This document shows positions 34,724 through 44,059 of a stretch of 64,000 nt of DNA, piece after piece. Numbering within the stretch: position 1 is the stretch's first letter; each line of letters starts with the position of its first letter. This DNA comes from Verrucomicrobiia bacterium (lineage in GTDB: Bacteria > Verrucomicrobiota > Verrucomicrobiia > Limisphaerales > JAEYXS01): NCBI GenBank assembly GCA_036405135.1, contig DASWYF010000037.1, positions 26,016-90,015 on the forward strand. The letters run 5' to 3'. Under the pieces are notes generated by a model. It was not told where the DNA came from. It saw nothing but the letters and a program-made list of their open reading frames with translations, and did not search any database. A program made the translations under genes and the position numbers.

Positions 34724-35326
34724 TCATTTATCATCAATATCTTTGATGAGGTTCTTTTTCCTGACTTCCACGATGATGTTGTTTAAGCCCAGAGCGATGC
34801 GTTCCGCCTCTTCGCGGGTGGCATCCGGGGTGAAGCGCAGCACGCCATCCTTGATCGGCTCATTGATGTAAGGAGCTGCTAAGAAGCGGAGCTTGTCCGT
34901 GGTGTCCCCGAAGAGGGCGGCGACGACTATCTGGCGGCCTTTGTAAGCGGTGGTCTGGTTTTCAAGCAACCACGTGCCGCGACGGTTGAATTCTAATTTC
35001 AGCACAAATCCGCCGATGTCATCCACTACGGAAGCCTTGGCCAAATTGATCTCATCCAAGAAAGCGATCTTATGGATGTCGATGGTCACCGGGTTGGCGC
35101 GATAGACTCGGACCTTGACGGTCCGCTCTGTGGCATCTGGTTCTTCTTGGAGATAAACACGCAGGAATGTTCGCTCCTTGCCTTTTTTATCCAGTACGGT
35201 CTTTTGTTCTTTGGGTGGCTTGTCCTTCGCATCCTTTTTGCTTTCGGAAGAGGAGGCGCAACCCGTCAGGACGATGGCCAAAGCCAGCGTCAAATAGATG
35301 TTGATACGTTTGCCATGAGTAAGCAT
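34724..35326 (-). CDS. Lipoprotein of unknown function
   Basis: 200 aa. A lipoprotein signal peptide ends at the lipobox LTGC (Cys about 23), followed by a Lys/Asp/Ser-rich linker (about 24-50). The rest has no known motif. It is upstream of the M23 peptidase and in the same operon by position, so it could help that enzyme or anchor to cell wall. Not recognised. Confidence 0.72.
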   Translation of the reverse strand: MLTHGKRINIYLTLALAIVLTGCASSSESKKDAKDKPPKEQKTVLDKKGKERTFLRVYLQEEPDATERTVKVRVYRANPVTIDIHKIAFLDEINLAKASVVDDIGGFVLKLEFNRRGTWLLENQTTAYKGRQIVVAALFGDTTDKLRFLAAPYINEPIKDGVLRFTPDATREEAERIALGLNNIIVEVRKKNLIKDIDDK

Positions 35327-35362
35327 AGTCTCGCCCTACAAATTCAGAACCGAATTAAAGAT

Positions 35363-35467
35363 ATGGGCAAACAGTATAACAAGACGATTAAACGGAAAAG
35401 AAGAGTTGCTTACGTGAAACGCCGCGCCGACAACGCCAAAGCGAAGTACGGCAGCAAGAAGGCCTAA
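35363..35467 (+). CDS. 34-aa small basic protein
   Basis: Starts ATG 35363, 34 residues, about 40% Lys/Arg (KRKRR and KRR clusters), no membrane segment. It resembles the tiny basic ORFs annotated as 'small basic protein' in PVC genomes, likely RNA- or ribosome-associated. It is divergent from the lipoprotein gene, 36 bp apart, and ends 20 bp before a strong terminator, which supports a real single-gene transcript. Family link is from memory, not searched. Confidence 0.7.
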   Translation: MGKQYNKTIKRKRRVAYVKRRADNAKAKYGSKKA

Positions 35468-35486
35468 GCCCAGCTTTTTCCCAGTC

Positions 35487-35518
35487 CAGCCACCACAAGC
35501 GATTGTGGTGGCTGTTTT
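35487..35518 (+). terminator. Rho-independent terminator after the small basic protein
   Basis: Perfect 12-bp stem CAGCCACCACAA/TTGTGGTGGCTG with a GCGA loop, followed by TTTTCGTTTTC. Confidence 0.93.
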
Positions 35519-35606
35519 CGTTTTCTTCAACCGGTAGATGTCCGGTTTTCTTAACTTCAGCGACACCTGTTTGTAACACATAGGTGCGAGCTTGGTGCTG
35601 ACTTCT

Positions 35607-37607
35607 ATGAAAAAAGTCATCATCCTGACAGCCGGATTCGGCGAGGGCCACAACGCGGCGGCCCGAAATATCCGCGACGCACTGGAGCACATCTCCGATG
35701 AGGTGAAGGTGGAGGTTCTCGATCTCTTCGAAACCAGCTACGGCTCCATCAATGAGATTGTCAAAAAAGCCTACCTCGGGCTGGTGCAGTATGCACCGGG
35801 GGTCTGGGGCGGCATCTATAACCTGCTGGATAACTCCGCGCTGCTGAACCGCAACCTCGGCGGCTTTGGCCGGTTGCGCGATGCTCTCGGCGACATCCTG
35901 CACGAGACGCAGCCGGACTGTGTCGTCTCCACCTATCCCGTTTACGCGCATGTCATACAGGAGTTGTTCAAGGATCACTCGCAGCGCAATTTCCGTTTCA
36001 TCACCGTGGTCACGGATTCCATCTCCGTGAACGCCGCCTGGTTTCGCGCGCCGAGCGATCTCTATTTCGTGCCGAATGATGAAACAGCGGAAGTGATGAT
36101 CGCCGCTGGCGTGGACTCTGAGCGTATCAAGTCCATGGGTTTCCCCGTCAGCCATCTTTTCGCGGAACTACAAAAGGAAGTGCTGGATCGTCCGGAAGCG
36201 GCGAAGCTACGGCGCATCCTCTATCTCATCAACACGGGTAAGAAAAAGTCCGGCAAGGCACTGGACCGTCTACTGGAATTGCCGGATGTCCACATCACTG
36301 TGACGGTCGGTCGTGATGCGGAGTTGAAAGAAAAATTGCTCGAACGCACGGCGGAACACAAAGACCGCGTGGAGATCCTTGGCTGGACGAATAACATGCC
36401 CGCGCTCATGCGGCAGAGCCACCTCATCATCGGCAAAGCCGGTGGTGCGACGGTGCAAGAGGCGATCGCCGCCAAGACGCCCATGATCATCAATCAGGTG
36501 ATCCCTGGGCAGGAAGAGGGGAATGCGCGCCTCATTGAAGAAGCGGGCTTCGGTGCCATTGCGGAGAAGAACAAGGAAGTGGTGGAACTGGTGGAGGATG
36601 CCTTTGCGGATGGCTCCAAGCTCTGGCACAAGTGGAAGAAAAATCTCGAAGCCAAGAGCAAGCCGGATGCTTCTCTGAAAATTGCGGAAGCTATCCTTGC
36701 CGAGAGCGACCGGCAGGATGACCCAACGAAGAAGATCAAACTCTTCGAGAAACCCTCGGAACGTTTGATGGAACGAACGGTTGCTGGTATGCCGGGTGTC
36801 ATCACGAATCAGCAGAAGATGCTCCTGTGCGATTTCCACATGCACAGCAATTACTCGGACGGCAAATTGTCCGTGCCCGATCTCGTGGATTTCTATGGCA
36901 AGCTGGGCTTTGACTGCATCTGCATCACAGACCACTTGGCCGATCCGCGTCGCCTCATCGGCAAGCTGGTGAAGCTGAGCAATCTCACGCTCGGCCACAA
37001 TCAAGTGGAGGAATACTTCGCCGTCATCGAACGCGAGCGCAAACGTGCCTGGCGCAAGTACGGCATGATCGTGATGACCGGCATCGAGTTCAATAAGGAC
37101 GGCTACACTGCAAAGTCCTCGGCTCACTTGCTGGGCATCGACCTGAAAGCGCCCATTGACCCCGCGCTGGATTTGCCCGAGACCATCGCGCACATCCATG
37201 GGCAAGGCGGCTTGGCCATCGCGTCACACCCGCACTTGATGAAGAGCGAGTGGGGTAAGAACACGCTGCACCTCTGGGAGAATATCGACACCTACGCGCC
37301 GCTCATCGACGCGTGGGAAATCGCGAATCGGAATGATATCTTCAATCCCGTGGGCACACGGCAGTTGCCCTTCGTGGCGAACAGCGATTTCCACAAGCCC
37401 AAGCACATCTACTCGTGGAAGACGTTGCTGAACTGCGAGAAGAACGCCGACGCGATCAAAGAGTGCGTGAAGAAAAACGAACACGTCGCCATCACGCTCT
37501 ATCGTGATTTTCCGAAGACGATAAAGCAGATGCCGCGCGTGGAAGTGGCTCCAGAAAATGTGGTACACTTGGAGCACGACATGCGGTTGCGGCAAGTAGG
37601 GGCTTAA
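35607..37607 (+). CDS. Glycosyltransferase (MGDG-synthase-like)-PHP domain fusion
   Basis: 666 aa from ATG 35607. The N-terminal part (about 1-380) is a GT28/GT-B glycosyltransferase of the MGDG synthase/UgtP type: GFGEGHNAAARNI (about 9-21), an STYPVYAH acceptor-side strand, and the donor-binding stretch GWTNNMPALM and GKAGGATVQEA. Such enzymes add hexose to diacylglycerol. Residues about 407-650 are a PHP metallophosphoesterase: HMHSNYSDG, CITDH, GIEFNKD, ASHPH and ANSDFH supply its metal ligands. The two domains share one frame with no stop. The combined role is unknown; it may couple lipid glycosylation to a phosphate-releasing step. Confidence 0.88.
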   Translation: MKKVIILTAGFGEGHNAAARNIRDALEHISDEVKVEVLDLFETSYGSINEIVKKAYLGLVQYAPGVWGGIYNLLDNSALLNRNLGGFGRLRDALGDILHETQPDCVVSTYPVYAHVIQELFKDHSQRNFRFITVVTDSISVNAAWFRAPSDLYFVPNDETAEVMIAAGVDSERIKSMGFPVSHLFAELQKEVLDRPEAAKLRRILYLINTGKKKSGKALDRLLELPDVHITVTVGRDAELKEKLLERTAEHKDRVEILGWTNNMPALMRQSHLIIGKAGGATVQEAIAAKTPMIINQVIPGQEEGNARLIEEAGFGAIAEKNKEVVELVEDAFADGSKLWHKWKKNLEAKSKPDASLKIAEAILAESDRQDDPTKKIKLFEKPSERLMERTVAGMPGVITNQQKMLLCDFHMHSNYSDGKLSVPDLVDFYGKLGFDCICITDHLADPRRLIGKLVKLSNLTLGHNQVEEYFAVIERERKRAWRKYGMIVMTGIEFNKDGYTAKSSAHLLGIDLKAPIDPALDLPETIAHIHGQGGLAIASHPHLMKSEWGKNTLHLWENIDTYAPLIDAWEIANRNDIFNPVGTRQLPFVANSDFHKPKHIYSWKTLLNCEKNADAIKECVKKNEHVAITLYRDFPKTIKQMPRVEVAPENVVHLEHDMRLRQVGA

Positions 37608-37625
37608 AGTCAGGGCGAGCGCCGC

Positions 37626-39059
37626 TTATTTGGCCTTCGCCAGTTCCTGCATCATCTCCAGAAGGTTCTTCACGAGGATAACGGAAGCATCTTCCTGCAC
37701 AGTATTCGTGCCGAGCCACGTCTCATAACCTCCCAGCTTGTGATGTTCGGGTGTGGGGAGATAACCATGGCGGCCATTCGCGAGGCCGATCACCATGGTT
37801 TGCCCAAAGGGACTTTTCTTTTTCAGCTCCAGGCCGATCTCCACAAACGTTTCGAACGGGATGCCACATACCACGGTGTCCCCGATACGGATGGCTTGCA
37901 GCTTCACCGTCAGGCTGCCAGGCCGCTCGGCGGCGGATAACGTGCTGCGGGCATAGTTCTGCGCGAGGCGCGGCAGTTTTTCAATTGCCGCCGGGTCTTT
38001 GATAGCCACGACGCGCCGAGCCTCGGCGATCTGTTCTTCCGTGGGTTTGCGATAGTTCAAGGTGATTTCGCGTTCCACCATGCCGAGGCGGATGTCTGTT
38101 TCGTGCTTGGCGATCTTGCGGTGCGCCAGCCATGCCGTATCGGCGGCTTTGCTGGCGACGATGCGGATCTGCTCGAAGGGTTCGCGCGGCGGACGGGTGA
38201 CGAGGAAGGGGATGTTGTTGATGTCCCCGGAAGCGCCATTGGACATCATGGCAACGAAATTTTCATCGCCACGCAAGCGCGAGGGCATGAGGCGGGCGAA
38301 TTCACCGAAGTAATCGGCGGAGACCTGGGCACCGGGCATGCCACCGACGTAATGGAGGGCGTAGTTCGCAAAGAGGGCGAGGGGCTTGCGCTTCGTGTCT
38401 TGCAGGGAGAGCACCATGATATCGGGATCGGTCGGGCCAGCGGGGCGTTCCAGCACATCCGGGCTGGTGCCGGGGTTCATCTTCACCTGGTCGAGTTTGC
38501 CGTAGGGGTTCAGCGGCATCTTGCCAAGCTTGAGATACCAACGGCGGTTGAACACCTCGTCAGGCAGAGGATGCGAGGCGGCACCGAAGGCAGCGGGCTT
38601 CAAGGCGGCATGGGCCTTGATGATGGAATCCGCGAGGCCTGCGAGGAGAAGCTTGCGATAGGCGGCAGCAGGTGAGTTGCCTTCCTTGGTGCCCGAGGAG
38701 GGCGCGCTGTGCGTGTGCGTGGAGGAGACGAGCATGCGGTTCACGGGGATGCCGGTCTTTTGGGACGCGATGCCTTTGGCTTCCTCGATGGTTTCGGGGG
38801 CGGTGCCCAGATTATCCACCACCACCATGGCGAGGGAGAGCTTGCCGTCATCCAGAACGATGGCGCGGGAGTGTAAGGGGTCGTGGGCATTGGTGGCCAT
38901 GTTCGCGCTGAAGCCGCCGGGCATGTTCAGAGGGAACTCCTTGGGCGTGATGTCCACGGCGGCGGCTCCGGCGCGGAGGGCGGCATGGCTGTCCAAACTG
39001 ATGCATAGATGAATGACTGCAAGCAGGAGGACGTATCGGAGGGCAGTCTTAGTTTTCAT
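37626..39059 (-). CDS. Neutral/alkaline ceramidase-like secreted protein
   Basis: 477 aa from the ATG at 39059, with a signal peptide. The opening AGAAAVDITPKE and the STHTHSAP block (about 111-118) match the N-terminal domain of neutral/alkaline non-lysosomal ceramidases, which bind zinc and split amide bonds of ceramides. The rest is shorter than eukaryotic ceramidases, as usual for PVC members. The true substrate is unknown. It is convergent with the glycosyltransferase-PHP gene (18-bp gap). Confidence 0.82.
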   Translation of the reverse strand: MKTKTALRYVLLLAVIHLCISLDSHAALRAGAAAVDITPKEFPLNMPGGFSANMATNAHDPLHSRAIVLDDGKLSLAMVVVDNLGTAPETIEEAKGIASQKTGIPVNRMLVSSTHTHSAPSSGTKEGNSPAAAYRKLLLAGLADSIIKAHAALKPAAFGAASHPLPDEVFNRRWYLKLGKMPLNPYGKLDQVKMNPGTSPDVLERPAGPTDPDIMVLSLQDTKRKPLALFANYALHYVGGMPGAQVSADYFGEFARLMPSRLRGDENFVAMMSNGASGDINNIPFLVTRPPREPFEQIRIVASKAADTAWLAHRKIAKHETDIRLGMVEREITLNYRKPTEEQIAEARRVVAIKDPAAIEKLPRLAQNYARSTLSAAERPGSLTVKLQAIRIGDTVVCGIPFETFVEIGLELKKKSPFGQTMVIGLANGRHGYLPTPEHHKLGGYETWLGTNTVQEDASVILVKNLLEMMQELAKAK

Positions 39060-39179
39060 TCTGGGAATTGCGTCCAGCATAGCGCAGGACAGGAAGGCCG
39101 TTCAAGCGGCGGTCTGAATTATTTCTGAAAGATTTCGCGATCGTTTTGTCCGTTTCGGACGTTTAACCTTGGTAAAGCT

Positions 39180-40742
39180 ATGAGAAAAAACTGGCTGAAA
39201 ATCTCGGCGGTGATTGGGTTGATGCATTATTTGGGTGGAGGTCAATTCGTTCAGGCTCATGTCATCGGCGAGACGGATGATCACGGTCATGCGGCGCATT
39301 ATGATTTCTCCGTGGTGCCGCCGGTGGTGGTGCTTAGTGCGGCACAGCTCAAGCCGGATACCGTCTTGATGGCGCAAGCAAAGCCGGGGGCTGCACCGAT
39401 CGCGGCCAAGCACGCTCCCGGGATGGTGGCGCATTTTGAAGCGTTCGCACCGAAGGTGAGGACGCGGATCGACGGGAAGTTTCTTTATGTGGAGTCGGAC
39501 GGGATGCCGGCGCACAACATGATGGTGGGCATCACGGCGTGGCAGCAGCAGGTTCCTCTGCCGCAGCCTTATACGGGGAATAATGCGTGGCGCATCCCTT
39601 TGCAGCCGGTGCCGTCGAAGACACCAGTGCCTATCAAAGACCGGTTTCTACGAGGTGCGGTGGCACTGGCGGTGAATGGCATTCCGATCTTCAATCCGCA
39701 GAATAATCGCGGGGAAATCTCGCAGGAGATCGGGGAGCTGGATCAGTGGGGCGGGCATTGCGGTCGCGCGGATGATTATCACTATCACGCCACGCCGTTT
39801 CATCTGGAAGCGATCGTGGGCAAGGGCAAGCCGGTGGCTTATGCGCTGGACGGATATCCGATTTATGGGCTCACGGAACCGGATGGTTCCACGCCCACGA
39901 AGTTGGATGCGTTCAACGGGCATGAGACGCCGAGGCTGGGTTATCACTATCATGGTTCCAACAAGTACCCGTATGTGAACGGCGGGTTTCATGGTGAGGT
40001 TACGGAGGCGGGAGGACAAGTGGACCCGCAGCCGCGTGCGCAAGGTGTCCGGGAGGCACTGACAGCCTTGCGTGGTGCGCGCATCACTGACTTCACGGGA
40101 AAGGAAAACAAACAGTTCAGCCTGAAGTATGTGGTGGGTAACGAGACGCGTTATGTGAATTACGCGCTGAATGACAATGGCACAGTGAAGTTCGATTTCG
40201 TGGACGGGCGCGGTCAGGTGAAGTCTGAGGTCTACTCACCCAGGCAAGGTGGTGGCGGTGGAAACCGCCCGCCCGGAGAGCCGAAAGGAAAGGAAGGACA
40301 GAAGAAGGGGAAAGGAGGGGAGCGTCCACCGGGAGGCAAAGGCGAACCCAAAGGAGCGGATAGTGCGCGCCAGCCTTGGATGAAAGTGCACGCGAGCGAG
40401 ATGGATGGAAACAAGGACGGCGAATTGACTCGTGATGAACTCAACACGGAAGTAACGGCGGTTTTCAAAGGCTACGATCGCAATCAAGACGCCCAGCTGA
40501 CCCGAGAAGAGTATGAAGGGGGCAGCCAAGTACGTTCGGCCATGGGTGGTTTCGTGAAACAACACGCGAGCGAGGTTGATGCAGACCATGATGCGATAAT
40601 CACCTTGGCTGAAATACAGGCCACAGCCCGCCGGATGTTCGAGAAAGCTGACACCAATGGTGACGGGAAGCTGTCCAAGGACGAACTGACGCTTCCGCCG
40701 GGTTATGTGGCTACGCCTCCGGAGAATTCAGCAAAGAAATAA
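39180..40742 (+). CDS. Secreted YHYH-domain protein with four C-terminal EF-hands
   Basis: 520 aa. A signal peptide is followed by a YHYH domain (about 95-340) with DDYHYHATPFHLEA (about 200-213) and GYHYHGSNKYPYVNGGFHG, which are presumed metal-binding. A Gly/Lys/Pro linker (about 355-395) leads to four EF-hand loops: DGNKDGELTRDE, DRNQDAQLTREE, DADHDAIITLAE and DTNGDGKLSKDE, typical calcium ligands. It is the first gene of a tight three-gene set with a sulfatase (6-bp gap) and a metallophosphoesterase. The role is unknown, likely on the cell surface. Confidence 0.88.
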   Translation: MRKNWLKISAVIGLMHYLGGGQFVQAHVIGETDDHGHAAHYDFSVVPPVVVLSAAQLKPDTVLMAQAKPGAAPIAAKHAPGMVAHFEAFAPKVRTRIDGKFLYVESDGMPAHNMMVGITAWQQQVPLPQPYTGNNAWRIPLQPVPSKTPVPIKDRFLRGAVALAVNGIPIFNPQNNRGEISQEIGELDQWGGHCGRADDYHYHATPFHLEAIVGKGKPVAYALDGYPIYGLTEPDGSTPTKLDAFNGHETPRLGYHYHGSNKYPYVNGGFHGEVTEAGGQVDPQPRAQGVREALTALRGARITDFTGKENKQFSLKYVVGNETRYVNYALNDNGTVKFDFVDGRGQVKSEVYSPRQGGGGGNRPPGEPKGKEGQKKGKGGERPPGGKGEPKGADSARQPWMKVHASEMDGNKDGELTRDELNTEVTAVFKGYDRNQDAQLTREEYEGGSQVRSAMGGFVKQHASEVDADHDAIITLAEIQATARRMFEKADTNGDGKLSKDELTLPPGYVATPPENSAKK

Positions 40743-40748
40743 TAAGCC

Positions 40749-42233
40749 ATGAAAATTTTTGCCACTAAACTCATGAGTTCCGTTAGATGGATGCTGCTGT
40801 TGCTGGCTGGACTTTGTCTGTTCGCTAGACCCGTGACTGCTGCCTCGAAACCCAACTTTCTCTTTATCCTAGGCGAGGGCCAAGGCTGGAGCAGCCTGTC
40901 CGTGCCCATGGATGATCGGTGGCCCAACTCCAAGAGTGATCTGCAACTGACACCTAACCTCGACCGGATCGCGAAGGAAGGAATGCGGTTCGCAAACTTC
41001 TATGCGCCTTCGCCGCGTTGCACACCATCGCGCGCTGCTTATTTCACCGGGGTGAGCCCGGCGCAATTGCATATGACGTTTGTGAATGAGGGAAAGGGAG
41101 ATGCGGTGACCGCAGGCACGAAAGTCATTGCCGCCAAAACGACGACTGAGATGAGCCAGGAAGTGATCACCGTGGCCGAGTTATTAAAGAGGGCAGGTTA
41201 TGCCACAGCCCATTTCGGCAAGTGGCACTTGGGCCGAACGAATCCTTCCCAGCATGGTTACGACGAAAATGATGGGCCTAATTCAAACGACGGGCCGGAT
41301 CACGTGGCCAATCCAAATCCCAAGCAGGCTTATGCTACGGCTGAGCTAGGCATGAACTTCATGGAAAGGCAGGTCAAAGCAGGAAAACCATTCTACCTGC
41401 AAGTTGCACATTACGCCGGTAAAAGCGTTCTGGATGTGAAGCCTGAGACGTATGAGGCCGTCCTGAAGCGGGCTGGCGGCCGGGATAAAACCAGAGTGGG
41501 AGCGGCAGCAGTAGCAGAGGATGCGGACATCACGGTGGGTATGTTGCTCAAGAAACTCGACCAACTGGGCATCGCCGAAAATACCTACGTCATTTACACG
41601 ACCGACCATGGGGCACAGGGACGTAGCGCCAATGAACCTTTGAACAATGGTAAAGGGACGATTTGGGATGGCGGCTTGCGAGTGCCTTTGCTTATCCGCG
41701 GACCCGGCATCAAAGCAGGGACTTTTGCACGCCAACTCACCAGTGGCGTAGACCTGTTGCCAACGATTGCTGAATTGGCCGGAAACAAAGAACCGCTTTC
41801 TGCGCAAGTGGAGGGTGGGAGTTTGGTGCCCATTCTAAAGAATGCGGGATCGGGAGAGGTGAAGCGGGCGCGTGAGGAGTTCGTGGTGCATTTTCCTCAT
41901 TACGACAAAGACTTGGTAGGTCCGGCCTCGGCGATTTATCTCGGGGATCTGAAGCTGGTGCGCATCTACGAGACGGGTGAACGCAGGCTTTATGACGTCA
42001 CGAAAGATATCGCGGAGAAGAATGATCTGGCCAAGCAACAGCCGGACAGAGTGGCCGCATTAGATCTAAGGCTTACAGACTACTTGAAAGCTGTGAAGGC
42101 AGAGATGCCATCGCTTAACCCGCGTCCCGACCCCAATGTGAAAGCAACTGAACTACCAGGCGACCGCCGTGGGGGCAAAGGCAAGGATGGAAAGAAAAAT
42201 GGCAAAGATGCCGAGCAACCGAATAAACAGTAA
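40749..42233 (+). CDS. Intact secreted sulfatase (formylglycine type)
   Basis: 494 aa. A signal peptide ends near AAS (about 38). The active-site loop C-T-P-S-R lies in APSPRCTPSRAAYFTG, so the Cys to be oxidised to formylglycine is present. GKWHLG also matches, with the catalytic Lys and His, and TTDHGAQG supplies the metal-binding Asp/His block. It should cleave sulfate esters outside the cytoplasm and needs a formylglycine-generating enzyme, not in this window. It sits between the YHYH gene and a phosphatase gene, 1 bp before the latter. A Lys/Gly-rich tail closes the protein. Confidence 0.9.
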   Translation: MKIFATKLMSSVRWMLLLLAGLCLFARPVTAASKPNFLFILGEGQGWSSLSVPMDDRWPNSKSDLQLTPNLDRIAKEGMRFANFYAPSPRCTPSRAAYFTGVSPAQLHMTFVNEGKGDAVTAGTKVIAAKTTTEMSQEVITVAELLKRAGYATAHFGKWHLGRTNPSQHGYDENDGPNSNDGPDHVANPNPKQAYATAELGMNFMERQVKAGKPFYLQVAHYAGKSVLDVKPETYEAVLKRAGGRDKTRVGAAAVAEDADITVGMLLKKLDQLGIAENTYVIYTTDHGAQGRSANEPLNNGKGTIWDGGLRVPLLIRGPGIKAGTFARQLTSGVDLLPTIAELAGNKEPLSAQVEGGSLVPILKNAGSGEVKRAREEFVVHFPHYDKDLVGPASAIYLGDLKLVRIYETGERRLYDVTKDIAEKNDLAKQQPDRVAALDLRLTDYLKAVKAEMPSLNPRPDPNVKATELPGDRRGGKGKDGKKNGKDAEQPNKQ

Positions 42234-42234
42234 C

Positions 42235-43716
42235 ATGAAACGCATTTCATTCCGCCTCATCGGGCTGGCTTTACTCACCCCTTTGGTTTTGGGGACGGCG
42301 TTCGATCTCTTACAACCTTTGGCTGCGCAATCCGAGCCAGCTAAAACAATCGAAAAGCCTCGCAATGGCGGCAAAAGCGGCCAAGGAAAAGGTGAAGTGA
42401 AGATGCCAACTCCGGCATTTCGCACGGAGGTGCCTGCTCATGAGTATGATTTGATTTTGGGCAGGCCGACCAAAGAGGCGATCACGCTGAGTGTGCTAAC
42501 TTATGGGGAGAGGGAAGGTTATGTAGCTTATGGGACGAAGTCGGGGGAGTATGCGAAAGAGACGCCGAAGCAGAAGTTTCTAAAAGGGCAGCCGGTGGAA
42601 ATGTTGATCAACAGCTTGGCGCCCAATACGCGTTACTACTACCAGTTCTGTTCGCGCGCTGTGGGTAAAGGAGATTTCGAACGCAGCGCGGAGGCAAACT
42701 TTATGACGGCCCGGCCACCGGGCAGTGAATTCACTTTCACAGTGCAAGCAGATCCGCACCTTGATTTCGCCACGGATCCCGATGTCTATCTGCGGAGTCT
42801 CACCAACGCGATCGTGTCGGGAACAGACTTCCACATCGACTTGGGGGATACGTTCATGACGGACAAGTATACGGACTACAAGGCAGCTGCTGACCAGTAC
42901 CTCGCGCAACGATATTACTTCGGAGTCGTGGGGAGATTTGCTCCAGTTTATCTGGTGCTGGGCAATCATGATGGAGAGGCAGGGTGGTTTCTGGATGGAG
43001 GACGGGAGAATTCGGCTGTTTGGTCGAACGAGATGCGCAAACGCTACTATCCAAATCCGTTGCCCAATATTTTTTACACGGGAAATCAGGTGCCTGATCG
43101 GCAGGCCGGGCTCTTGGAGAATTATTATGCTTGGACATGGGGGGATGCACTGTTCATCGCACTGGATCCGTTCTGGTATACGCGCAACAAAACGCGTGGA
43201 GATGACAATTGGAATCGCACGCTGGGCGATGCGCAGTATGCGTGGTTGAAGAAAACTCTGGAGAACAGCACCGCAAAGTATCGGTTTGTATTTCTGCATC
43301 ATCTGGTAGGAGGTTCGAGCAAGGAAGCGCGGGGCGGGGTGGAGGCTGCGAAGCTTTTTGAGTGGGGTGGGTTCAGTTTGAACGGGCAGAATGAATTCGC
43401 AACGAAGCGGCCGGGTTGGGCGCTGCCGATCCATCAATTGCTAGTGAAACACCATGTGAATGTGGTGTTTCATGGGCATGACCATCTCTTCGTGAAGCAG
43501 GAGCTGGATGGTGTGATCTATCAGGAAGTTCCTCAGCCCGGACATCCGCGTGGAACTACGAGGAGCGCAGAGGAGTACGGCTACAAGAGCGGTGTTATAT
43601 TGCCCGCATCAGGAATTATGCGGATAAAAGTGTCATCGGAAAACGCGGTGGTGCAGTATCTAAAAACGGGCAAGGAGATGGAAGTGGCGCATGAGTATAT
43701 GGTGAAGGGGCGGTGA
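42235..43716 (+). CDS. Secreted purple-acid-phosphatase-like metallophosphoesterase
   Basis: 493 aa. ATG 42235 begins 1 bp after the sulfatase stop and opens a signal peptide. An N-terminal beta domain (about 60-155) resembles the Fn3-like domain of purple acid phosphatases. The catalytic domain has VQADPHLD, DLGDTF, LGNHDGE, FLHH and VFHGHDHLF in calcineurin order. It should remove phosphate from extracellular substrates. Translation is probably coupled to the sulfatase. An internal Pro/Lys/Gly linker lies before the Fn3-like part. Confidence 0.88.
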   Translation: MKRISFRLIGLALLTPLVLGTAFDLLQPLAAQSEPAKTIEKPRNGGKSGQGKGEVKMPTPAFRTEVPAHEYDLILGRPTKEAITLSVLTYGEREGYVAYGTKSGEYAKETPKQKFLKGQPVEMLINSLAPNTRYYYQFCSRAVGKGDFERSAEANFMTARPPGSEFTFTVQADPHLDFATDPDVYLRSLTNAIVSGTDFHIDLGDTFMTDKYTDYKAAADQYLAQRYYFGVVGRFAPVYLVLGNHDGEAGWFLDGGRENSAVWSNEMRKRYYPNPLPNIFYTGNQVPDRQAGLLENYYAWTWGDALFIALDPFWYTRNKTRGDDNWNRTLGDAQYAWLKKTLENSTAKYRFVFLHHLVGGSSKEARGGVEAAKLFEWGGFSLNGQNEFATKRPGWALPIHQLLVKHHVNVVFHGHDHLFVKQELDGVIYQEVPQPGHPRGTTRSAEEYGYKSGVILPASGIMRIKVSSENAVVQYLKTGKEMEVAHEYMVKGR

Positions 43717-43849
43717 TAGAGGCCGAGTTTGTACCGGCGAACCAGCAGCGCAATGAAGGCGGGTGAGGGGATTTCAAATTGAGGATTTCAGATTTCAAAG
43801 GGGGAAGGTCAGCTCGTTGAAGCGAATCAACGTCAAAAGAGGAAAAGGG

Positions 43850-43908
43850 TACCCTCATCCTCAATCCTTCTCCCGGACGAAGTTCGTCTTCCATTGGAGA
43901 AGGAGGAA
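43850..43908. repeat. Variant CACCCCTCA hairpin repeat with long loop
   Basis: TACCCTCATCCTCAATCC head, then CCTTCTCC (43865-43872) and GGAGAAGG (43896-43903). A 23-nt segment with its own palindrome (GGACGAAGTTCGTCTT core) replaces the usual CCG. It is a divergent member of the family seen at 20434 and elsewhere. Confidence 0.6.
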
Positions 43909-43933
43909 TAGCGATCTGCGGCCAAGGGGAAAT

Positions 43934-44059
43934 CGGTAGAATACCTCGGCACTTATGTGCATGTGTCAAGGTGATGGAGAGGGAAGGCGGGAGGTGAGCG
44001 AAGGGCGGGAAAATGGACTGGCGGGTAGAATTCCTCGGCAGTTGTGTACATGTGCCGAG
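43934..44059. repeat. Two direct copies of a 37-bp hairpin unit, 89 bp apart
   Basis: Units at 43934-43970 and 44023-44059 share GGTAGAATNCCTCGGCA and the TGTG-x-CATGTG end, differing at about eight positions. Each can fold into a small hairpin (CTCGGCA/TGCCGAG in the second). No gene is present in 43717-44375; this stretch also has AT-rich DNA just before the structured RNA. Confidence 0.65.
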
